From Polytrichum commune (Eukaryota; Streptophyta; Polytrichopsida; Polytrichales; Polytrichaceae), in the NCBI GenBank assembly GCA_950295325.1, contig OX485806.1, positions 52,197,169 through 52,261,168 of the forward strand: DNA of 64,000 bases, read 5' to 3'. Made by a program: the position numbers and the translations under genes. Within the stretch, counting starts at the first letter, position 1, and the number at the start of each line of letters is the position of its first letter. This document shows, piece by piece, positions 54,985 to 64,000 of this stretch. The notes below the pieces were generated by a model. That model saw nothing but the letters and a program-made list of their open reading frames with translations. It was not told the origin of the DNA and searched no databases.

Positions 54985-55880
54985 TGTTGCAACCCTTGTT
55001 AACTCCCCTTAACTTGTTCCTCAACTCTAGTACATGTTACGAATGCTAACTTGCACATCCCACACACATGCATGATTAGCGCCCCATACTATAGCCTCAA
55101 AGCTCATGGCTTGGAAACCAACCTTCCTACATATGCATTCGGGACTCTCCCCTTAGTAGGTAGCCAATGGCTAGATATGTATTTCCATCCATAGAAGTCC
55201 ACTCTTTAGTTGATCATCGCGTTGTCGGAGCAACACTACAACAACTTGAAGTATAGTTGCCAAATATGCTTCGGGTGGGGTAGGTCGGCAATGCCACCTC
55301 ACCCATCTAAGCCTCTAGGTCTTGGGCAGGGCCCCTACCCCACCTTGAAGTAACATTTTTTACCTCTCCTAAAAACTGGGGTCATGTAGACATTTCCCTT
55401 AGGTACTGCAATGCAGTCCCCAATAACTTCAAACCTTCATAACTTCGTTGTGTGGTCTTTGAATCTAACTTACAACCACTTTATTTCCATTTACTTGTTG
55501 CTTAAAGGTGATAGGCTCTTCACTTGGGCCATTCAGGCAAGTATTGCATATGTAATGGTTATCCTAACCTTGGCAGTCTTAGGGGCCACTCCTAGCTCAC
55601 TGTTGTCCCATCACAACGCCCCCTGGAGTGATGAGCGTTGTCTCCAAGCAACGTCCTCCTAAAATTTCCATACCTCCTAGCTCACACCTTTGATTGGGTT
55701 GTTTTTTAGCATTCTAGAAATCGGACGCCATAAGCTACTCAATGCTCATGGCCTTACCCTCGTGACTCCAAGGTTTTGTGGGTGGAAGGTGTTTTCAACG
55801 CCTAGGGCCTTCACCCAAACTAGGATCACTTGGGCCTTCTTACCTATGGCGCTACAAGTCTCAGGTGTCACTCCAGGGTC
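54985..55880 (+). mobile_element. LTR family C copy 5, 3'-truncated
   Basis: Starts TGTTGCAACCCTTGTTAAC and carries GCGTTGTCGGAGCAACACTA, TAAGCCTCTAGGTCTTGGGC and TGTCACTCCAGGGTCCCCAT. The usual end GAGAGGTGCGCGACA is missing. It is more diverged than C1-C4. Confidence 0.7.
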
Positions 55881-58800
55881 CCCATTGGAAACATGTCCAT
55901 CCATCCATATATATATATATACAAACGTGATGTGAGCTCTTCATATATAAATCTTTTTAAATCCTCTTTTATTTCAACCCATTTTAGAACACTTAGCTTA
56001 GTATCAAGCATTGTTTTGACATTGTGTCTTTTGAACCTTAAGAGCATAAAAGACATTACATTATAAGTTTGGAAATTAAAAATAAATAAAATTTAACCTT
56101 ATCATTGGCATTTTATCCAAAGTTGATTTAATCATTAGTGCTGCAAATTTATCACAATGGTTCTCTTAACCTTTGATTTAATTACATCTGCAACAAAACG
56201 TGTAGTCATTTCCACATTGTAGTAATTTTGACCCAAACCATGATGATTTTTTATTTTATTTTATTTTGTTGAAGATCATAAAGGGACAACCAAAAAACTG
56301 AAATTGAAAATGAAATTGATGATATGGCATCAAGATTAAAACACCATATGATGTAGCACCAAAGCAAAACCCATCCATCACAATTCTATGGATGAATACA
56401 CAATCGAATCCTACAATCTTGGTAAACTCCACTTTTTGTATAGCTCCTTGACACCCTAGGAAATATCTCTCAAATGTCTTCACCCATCTATATTCATTCC
56501 TATATGAAGTGCAAGGTATATGGATTTTTATATCTAGCATTTTATGTCCATGCTATGTAATATATACCAATTAGGTAATTTTATGATATTTTGTCAAATG
56601 CTATATTACATATAATCATGTTTCACACACTTAGAACTCTTTACGTTATATGTAACTAATTACAAATTTGACCCATAATCAAAATATGAGAGCTTAAATT
56701 TTATAGCACATAGATTCTACATTTTTTGCTAGTGGCCCCCAAGTCACTTATAGCATGAAATCGTCTTTGCAACATAACAAACATCTTGCATGCACACCCA
56801 AATAATATTGCTAGACAAGATAAATGAAATAGGTTTCTAGGATGCCAAGTATGAGGTAAAACAAAAAACTATTTGCTCAAATTGCACAAAATATAATAAA
56901 TATTTAGTGTCCATGGTAGATCTTGCTCACCATGATGTATTTTTGGTTGAGATGCAATTTCAAACCTTTTGCATATTTTTACAAATATATGTATAATTTC
57001 CATCTATATGAATTTAAATCTTTTGGTTTTTATTGAAGTGAATAAATATTGGATTGCCAATCCAAACTAGAAGATGTCATTGGAGAAATTGCAAACATGA
57101 ACGACTTTTGTTGTTCAAACAAATTTTAATGTTCATTGGTTGAAATGGTGGAATTCCTCACCAACCATGCATGGTGCTTTACATTTTCTACCTCCAAATG
57201 TGGAGGAGAAACCAATTGAAACCTAATTTGTTTGCACATCATTATGGGCACATGCATTGAACCTATTTGTTTCCTCTTGGTTGGGTTGTTCTCACGAATT
57301 TGATCCCAATGTTGTTACATTATGTCATTTTTGTAAAAAACAAACACATATTTTGCGTGAATTCAAAAACATGCAACCAAAGTTGGTTACTATTAGGCAC
57401 GATCAAATGTTTTGAGCATTTTGGATTATGTTGCGTATTAGCATGTAAGGCTCTGTGATTATTTATTCAAACTTGTAAGTCCATTGTGAATTTTTTGTTC
57501 ACAAAAAAATTCCATTACATGGGGTCAAAGTGGGTGAATGAGCCATCATATGTGTGTTGTACAAGTTGGTTTACATTATTGAATATTCATTGCTTTCATT
57601 TAGCTTTAAATTACTTCTACTTATTGTGGTAAGAATTCAATGTCTCCAATGTGTGTACATATGTTAACTTGAATTGCTCAAAGAATTGACTATTTTATTG
57701 TCTTGGATGGAGAAATCAAGCAACATTGTCATGTATACTTAAAAGCTTGGAAATTCTATGCCTTATAGAATTGATTTTGGTTCGTGGATTGTCTTCCTAG
57801 TTTCTCACCATCCAAAGGAGGCGTGGAATAAAAGGATGTGGCGGTATAAAACATACATAAGACGTAGATGATCCATTAGATGTAATGCCATTGTCAACAC
57901 ATATTGTAGCATTAAAATTTGGTAATTGGTTCGGATTTTTTTTGTAAAATGTAGAACATTAGATTGCTCGTAGTCAATAGAAACATAATCATAGAGGCAT
58001 GAGAAACAATAAGGTTAGAATAAGGCTACAATACTAGTCCAAATAACTATGAGAGTTATCCCATATTATTTGTATGAACCAATGAAAATAATATAAAAGA
58101 CAAGCCAACGAGAGCATGAGATCATCTAACTCCAAGCATTGTTCATATGCTTTTGTGTATGTTTATATGCTTGTGCAATCTTATCTCTAGTCTTATTGAC
58201 ATCCAATTAACTATGGGCCCACCATACAAGTGAAGTGTCGAAATATTTGATTGTTATGAAGTTTGCGGAATGGATCTTGAGTGGTTGGCGTTTTGGAGCA
58301 TCGGAGCATTGAATGTGTCCAAGGGCACATTTGACTGTTGTAAGTATTTTTTATTTTTTTTCTTGAATGTATGTTTGATGCAAGAACATGTAATTTGAGT
58401 TTCTTGAATGTTTAAAGATTTATTTGAGAGTTTTAAAGGTGTTTAAACTCCAATAACATATGACCTGAAAGGCTTGAGTGTTGAAATTTTTTTTGAGAGT
58501 ATAAGGCACATTTGAGGTGAACAAAATCATTTTTGAATGATTTGAGTGTCTAAAGAATTCTCAAAAGGTGTAGAAAATATGATTTGAGGAATATGAAAAT
58601 ATAAGATATTTGAGTTGTAGGAGATTTTTCTTGAATAACTTGTGTATCTTAAAAAATTATTGAGATGTAGAAGATTTAATTTGAGATGAAAAAAATCTTA
58701 TTTGAGTGATTTGAGTGTTTTAAAAAATCTCTTGAGGTGGAAAATATCTAATTTAAAATATTTGAGAGTGTAAGGTATTTGAGGTGAAAAAGATCTTATT

Positions 58801-58980
58801 TGAATGATTTGAGTCTTAAAACCTCTCTTGAGGTGTTGGAGACCATAAAATCCGTTTGAAATCATATGGGCATGTTCCCACTACATTGAGGTGTAGATAC
58901 ATATCTTGAATGTGAGAAGATATTTCTTACTTTGGTTGGGTTGATTATAGGCCAATAAAAATAAGTTTCACTATTCAAAT
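55881..58980. other. AT-rich stretch with direct repeat and TTTGAG-rich degenerate repeats
   Basis: 57950-58205 repeats 54055-54375 in the same orientation, 3.9 kb apart, which might mark old LTRs. From about 58370 to 58860 the phrases TTTGAGTGATTTGAGTG and CTTGAGGTG recur loosely, similar to 47990-48200. An ORF at 56256-56540 (minus) has no family that I recognise. No gene call is made. Confidence 0.4.
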
Positions 58981-58989
58981 AGTATATCC

Positions 58990-59460
58990 GAGCATACGAT
59001 GACATCATTTAAGAGTGACGCTGCCATAGTCATTGATAAGTTCAATAAAAGGAACTTCAACCTTCGGAAGTTCAAAATCATAATGTTGGCATTCATGGAT
59101 CTTTAAGACATTATGGACGAATCTAATGAAGCTCTACCTTCCAAATGTGGATCCCAAAGTAATGAACAATTACCAAAGGCGCGTCAAGAACACCATGTCC
59201 ATCATTGGCATCAATTTGATGGATATCCAATTTATGCACATCAAGAGTTGCAAAGGACATGTGGAAGCTTGGAAAACCCTTTGCAACATTCACAAGACGA
59301 AGAGTTTGTCCAACATGTTCTTTATTCACTGTAAATGTTTTACATGTAATTTGCAAGAGGGCAACGATTTGTTGGACCACGTCAACAAGATCAAGGCGCT
59401 TGCAAATCAACTTGTCTATTTGGACGTACTCGTAAGAGTCAAAAACATTGTCATAACTTT
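58990..59460 (+). pseudogene. Ty1/copia relic 3, gag
   Basis: Reads MTSFKSDAAIVIDKFNKRNF, then LPNVDPKVMNNYQRRVKNT, MSIIGINLMDIQFMHIKSCK, EAWKTLCNIHKTKSLSNMFF and DLLDHVNKIKALANQLVYLD. This is a good copia gag (UBN2-type) with only a stop and a frameshift near 59105-59125. It is cut at KNIVIT by LTR C4. Confidence 0.85.
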
Positions 59461-60236
59461 TGTTGCAACCCTCGCTAGTTCCCCTTACCTAAATTGGTCA
59501 TCTTTCAATTCTAGCAAAGGTCACGAGCGCTAAACTTTCCCATTCCACCATACTAATGGTTAGCTCCCAATACCTCAGACCTCTTAGTTTATATGAGGGG
59601 GGGCAACCCTCCTAAACTTGCATTTGGGACTCATCGTTTTATCGGTAACGAATGGTAAGATGTGGATTCCATGCATGGAAGTCCAATCTTTAGTTAATCA
59701 TCACATCACCCATATAAGCCTCTAGGACTCTATGCATGGCCTTTACCGTAATATCAAGAAACCTTTTGTTTCTCTACCAAGACTTGACGCCAATTAAACA
59801 TTTTCCTTAAGTTGTTGGGGTTAGGAACCCCCAGCAGCTTCAGAACACCATAAATTCTTTGTATGATCTCTGATGCTCACATCCGACCACTTCATCATCA
59901 TTTATGTTTCACACCACTCCCTGGCCAAAGCTACAACAAGGCACTGTTTCGGGACAACGCCCACTCAAATTGCCTTATCTTTTAGCTCACACCTCCGATT
60001 GAGGCGTTCTTGAGCATTCTAGAATCAACATGCCATAAGTTATGCATAGCTCATGGTCTTACCTTCGTGACGCCTAGTTTCCATGGGTAAGAGGCGTTCC
60101 CAACGCTTGGGGCCTTCACCCACACTAGGATCATTTGGGCCCTCTCTCCAACGGCGCCACAAGTCCCGGGTGTCACTCCGGGGTCCCCTTTATGCCCATG
60201 GTGCTTTGGGCATTCTTCATAAAAAAGTGCGTGACA
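59461..60236 (+). mobile_element. Solo LTR-like family C copy 4
   Basis: Runs from TGTTGCAACCCTCGC to GTGCGTGACA, with family C blocks CATTCCACCATACTAATGG, CATATAAGCCTCTAGGACTC and TGTCACTCCGGGGTCCCC. Internal deletion relative to C3. The flanks (ACTTT and ACAGA) do not match and gag text does not resume directly, so flanking sequence was lost. Confidence 0.75.
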
Positions 60237-60399
60237 ACAGAGCTCACCAACATTGTACAAATATTTAGTTACCACCTCAAAGATGATTTCAATGAAATAA
60301 CTTATGGTAAACAACGTTATGACACGTTTGATGCATAAGATATCAAAGTGCTAATAAAAGGCCCAAAATAAGGATGCCGCTATAATGCTACAACAAAAT

Positions 60400-61142
60400 A
60401 AAGGTGGCAACTCATTTTTGTTCTAAGATGCAAAATCATATTTCTATTGCAGCAAATTGGGCCACATTGTGTATTTTTGTAACAAATAAAAAACTGGGAG
60501 CAAGAAAATGTAAAGATTGTAAACAATGACGACAACGACAATGTTTACGCATTTGTAGTGCGTAATGAAACACATTTCAAGAGCATGTATGAGTGGATCA
60601 TTTATTTGGGAGCCTCTAAACATATGATTTTCCATAGGGCAACATTCAATACATATGAGGTAATTGAAACAATAGGGTTGTTTCTCAAACGAGGGGGAAA
60701 AAGAGAGACCAAACCTTTGGAAATTGTACATTCTGACGTGTGTGGCTCCATATAGACCACACCCATGGGCAATGCAAGATATTTTGTGATTTTCATTAAT
60801 GAAATATTAAGGATGGCATGATTCTATACATTAAAATCCAAATGGAAGTTTTTGGAAGTTCAATGAATTCAAGGAGCTTGTAAAAATGTAATTGGAGTAC
60901 AAAATCAAGGTGTTCTCATCGGACAATAATGAGGAATTTGATTCCAAGGCATTCCAACATTTTTTGAGGGATCATCACATTGAGAAGCAAACTTCCATTC
61001 CATATATGCTTTAACTTAATGAAATGGCGGAGCGCGCAAATCACACCATCATAGAGATGGCTAAGAGCATGTATCATGTTTTGGAAGGAGGTGTTGGCCA
61101 ATGCGATTTACACATGAAATCGTTGTTTAACAAGGACATTGG
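60400..61142 (+). pseudogene. Ty1/copia relic 3, zinc knuckle, protease and integrase core
   Basis: Knuckle FYCSKLGHIVYFC (60441-60480, first Cys to Tyr). Protease-type EWIIYLGASKHMIFHRATFN (about 60590-60650, D-S-G changed to Y-L-G). Integrase entry ETKPLEIVHSDVCGSI (60708-60755), then MGNARYFVIFINEILRMA, frameshifted IEKQTSIPYT-like and ERANRTIMEMAKSM-like text to 61140, and a TRALVG-like end at the LTR C3 junction. Confidence 0.78.
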
Positions 61143-62121
61143 TGTTGCAACCCTTGCTAACTCTCCTTAACCATCTTAATCATTTTCATTTGTAGCAAGG
61201 GTTACAAACGCTAACCCTACACATTCCGCTATGCTAATGGTTAGCTCTTCCTACCCCGGACCTTATAGTTCATAAGAGAGGAACCAACCCTCCTACTTTG
61301 CTTTCGGGACTCACCCCTTAATCAGTAACCAATTCTTAGATGTTGACTTCCAGCCATGGAAGTGTAACCTTATGTTGATCATTGCATTGCCGAAGCAACA
61401 CTATAACAACCCGAACCATACAAGGCACTATGCCCTCACATTGGACCAAAGTCCATGGAGGCCATGCCATTCAGCCTCGGGTGGGTGAGGCCACACCACC
61501 TCACCCATATAAGCCTCAAAGACTTTTTGTAGGGCCCCTATCCCATCGTCAAGAAACCTTTTGTCTCTCTACCAAGAGTTGGGGCCAAGTAGATATTTTC
61601 CCATAGCATTTGGGTCTAGAAGCCCCCAATAGCTTTAGACCATCATAACTTCTTTGTTTGGTATCTAATTCTAACAAGCGGCCACTTTATCTTCATTTAC
61701 ACTTCACATAGATGCCGATGGAATCTTTAATTGACTCATTTGGACAAGTATTAAGGAAGTTATGCCTGTTTGAACCTTGGCAATCCTGTGAGCCTCTCCT
61801 AGGTCATTGCTGTACCAGGGCGCTATCCCAGGACAACGACCCACTCAAATTGCCATATCTCCTAGCTCACACGTATGATTGAGGTGTTCTTGAGAATTCT
61901 AGAATTTTCATGTCATGAGCTACACATAGCTCATGGCCTTACCCTTGTAAGTCCTAATCTCCGTGGGTGAGAGGCGTTCCCAACGCTTGGAGCCCTCAGC
62001 CACACTAGGATCACTTGGGCCCTCTCACCAATGATGCCACAAGTCCCGGGTGTCACTCCGAGGTCCTCTTTGTGCCCATAGTGTTTGAGGCACTCCTCAT
62101 GGAGAGGTGCGCGACAATTGG
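61138..62121 (+). mobile_element. Solo LTR, family C copy 3 (TSD ATTGG)
   Basis: The element (61143-62116, 974 bp) runs from TGTTGCAACCC to GGTGCGCGACA with ATTGG on both sides. It is the cleanest family C copy and defines the ends. It includes a TATA-like CATATAAGCC at about 61506. It interrupts the copia 3 integrase. Confidence 0.9.
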
Positions 62122-62600
62122 ACTCCATTACGCCCAAAGAAATTTGGAGCAAGAAAAAACCTTGTATTGTACACATGTGTGTGTTCAGATGCATTGCTTA
62201 TACAATGATGTTGGATGAAAGAAGAGGTAAGTTTGATGCAAAATACACAAAATATATGTTTTTGGGTTATTATGAAGGAACCAAGGCCTCTAAGTTAATG
62301 AATTTGCAAAACAAAAAATAAAAATAAAATAAAAATGTGGTATTAAAGTTAAGACAAAATGGAAGATAACATAAACATTGGAAACTATTTGGAAAAAATA
62401 AAAGTACTATGGTGGTTGTTGTGGACAAAAATTCTAAATCATCTTTGTGTAATTACAATGAGGAACGCAAGGAGCAAGTAGAAGAACATTTGGTTACAAA
62501 TAAAAAACAATCAAAATACTTGCGGAAAATGACAGTAACGTTGAGAGATCCGGCAAAGATGAAGTATATTAAGAGATGAACCCGTCTAGAGAGTGGTAGA
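62117..62600 (+). pseudogene. Ty1/copia relic 3, integrase C-terminal region
   Basis: Reads TPKEIWSKKKPCIVHMCVFR, CIAYTMMLDERRGKFDAKYT and MFLGYYEGTKASKLMNLQNK, the usual post-integrase block of copia elements. It continues the text broken at 61142. Beyond 62330 the reading decays into AT-rich sequence before the LTR at 62609. Reverse transcriptase is missing. Confidence 0.82.
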
Positions 62601-62608
62601 AGATTCGT

Positions 62609-64000
62609 TGTGGTGTTTTTGGGCACCCCCTTCTAAGGGAGCCTAAAAATACCGCATAAGCCCTTCGGTGAGGGTGGCCTGCCTTGGTAGGTGCCCAAGC
62701 CAAACCAGGTTGTTTTGATATTTAATGGGTGATTTATGTTAGTGGAGGAATTTGATAATCGCGTCGTATCCTTCCGATAGGTTGTGCCTAGATTTTAAAT
62801 GCCTAGGATAATTGTCAAGTTCCCTAACCTAATGCCTACTCTATCCTAGTCTACGCGTAGACGCACCAGCCTTGGGATCAAGGCAACCTAACCCTAATGG
62901 ATGAAATAACCTTACCTTTCACTTTGGGCCACCTCTAATTTTTTACTTCTTATATATTAAATCCTCTAAACAAGGGGACCTTAATTAAGGCCCACCCTCT
63001 CAACCTTCATTCTTAGTTTATGGTTGATTGAACAAAGCCTATGTTAGTAAGTTTATAATTTATGGCATCACCACCTACCTGTTTGGTGCACGCCCTAACC
63101 CAAACCCTTCAAGGCCCTGTGCGGGTCTCTTGAAGGTTGATTGATACTTACATCCTTCGATCTTTGCCGTCGGAAGGATAGTCTCAATTCTCCGAGTTAA
63201 GTTTCCGGTTGGTTTTTTGCCCACGGGGTTTGTACAATTGTGTTGGTTATTAATTAGTTTAACACAGTTTGACCAGGAAAATTCAACTTGATGGGACTGG
63301 GGAATAAGGCGACTTGTGTGTTCAACATGTTGCACAATTTTCAAGGGTTGCGGCCATCACCTCCAACCTTTGGGGCCAACAACATGATGGTGGTTTTGTG
63401 GGTCATTACTCCTACCTTACCACCTACAAACATACAGAGTGGTCATGCCGGTGATTAATGCGGCTTCACCACACACAAACAAACTATAAATGGAAAGCTA
63501 TTACCACAACAGTTAACCGAGAGGCTCCGCACACATAGGAGTTGGAATCCCCCTCAGCGGCTAGGTGGGTGATGCCCCCCTAGCCTTACATGGATAGTTG
63601 GGTTGGGATGAGAATTTACCTTTGCCGCGCTCCTTCCATTTCTAAATTGAAGGGTGTAGGGTTAAAAAACTTACCAATTGACTTCCATGTTCCTTTGGCG
63701 ATGTTTGATGCGGAACCCCTACTCCAACGCTCGACCGCCCACAACACCAACTCGTACCCGCCAGCCTTGGATGGACGAACTTCTTCTCGTAAGGCAGCTA
63801 ACATCCATTTGTTTAAACGACCACAACTTTTGCTCACAAGCTTCCATTGGAGAAATTGTTAGTAATTTGAAAAGCAAGCAACTAAAACTATAATTTGTCC
63901 ATCTATCAAACCAGCTGCATGTATCCCCTTAAAGATATGAGCTTATAAAGTCAGATTTTAGAACTCAAGAGACAGCTGGGATACCTTCATTCAAACATCC
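62609..64000 (+). mobile_element. LTR-like element, family D copy 2 (runs past window end)
   Basis: Starts TGTGGTGTTTTTGGGCACCC and matches the reverse complement of D1 block by block: CTAAGGGAGCC, AAGCCCTTCGGTGAGGGTGG, ACGCGTAGACGCACCAGCC, ACAACATGATGGTGGTTTTG and TTTACCTTTGCCGCGCTCC. No coding region. The 3' end is outside the window. Confidence 0.65.

Noticed and set aside
56256-56540. 94-aa minus-strand ORF as part of a retroelement
   Set aside because: No motif of RT, integrase or gag could be matched; left unassigned.

Overview
The window is nuclear DNA of a land plant with a large, repeat-dominated genome. The evidence is intron-split genes with GT/AG borders, plant-type ALBA and aminoalcohol phosphotransferase genes, and many nested, decayed Ty1/copia, Ty3/gypsy, CACTA, hAT, SINE and LTR insertions. 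The long introns, the spread of decay and an unpermuted DNMT3-type methyltransferase in a retroelement would suit a seed-free plant (fern, lycophyte or bryophyte grade). The species cannot be fixed from sequence alone.

Layout. 0-3.4 kb holds the 3' seven exons of an ALBA (RGG-tailed nucleic-acid-binding) gene, the only gene here that looks intact where visible. 3.4-7.2 kb is intergenic, with a tRNA-derived SINE flanked by a perfect 16-bp duplication and a TA-flanked MITE. 7.2-9.2 kb is a solo LTR. 9.8-12.7 kb is a reverse-strand CACTA transposase remnant. 13.0-15.5 kb is another solo LTR. 16.1-18.3 kb is the promoter and first six exons, one only 10 nt long, of a truncated and frameshifted aminoalcohol phosphotransferase. 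18.8-26.4 kb is a CACTA-like element with a coiled-coil/NLS protein, broken by two LTR insertions. 26.4-32.6 kb is a reverse-strand copia relic with hAT and nested LTR insertions. 32.7-33.6 kb is a ~119-bp satellite.

The main find is at 33.6-47.2 kb: a decayed Ty3/gypsy retrotransposon. Its order is gag, zinc knuckles, aspartic protease, a C5 cytosine DNA methyltransferase domain, reverse transcriptase, RNase H. It is split by four LTR-like insertions, one nested inside another. 47.2-64 kb holds two more copia relics, more solo LTRs, a solo LTR full of CCGGA-type motifs, and AT-rich DNA with no recognisable gene.

Five LTR-like families (called A to E here) account for much of the window. Most copies have TG..CA-like ends, and many keep 5-bp target duplications visible by eye; none has an internal coding region, so they look like solo LTRs. 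The three A copies are alike at both ends, but each carries a different minisatellite in the same place. Coordinates of degenerate protein fragments are approximate; splice sites, duplications and termini were read base by base. All family assignments come from motif recognition, not database searches.
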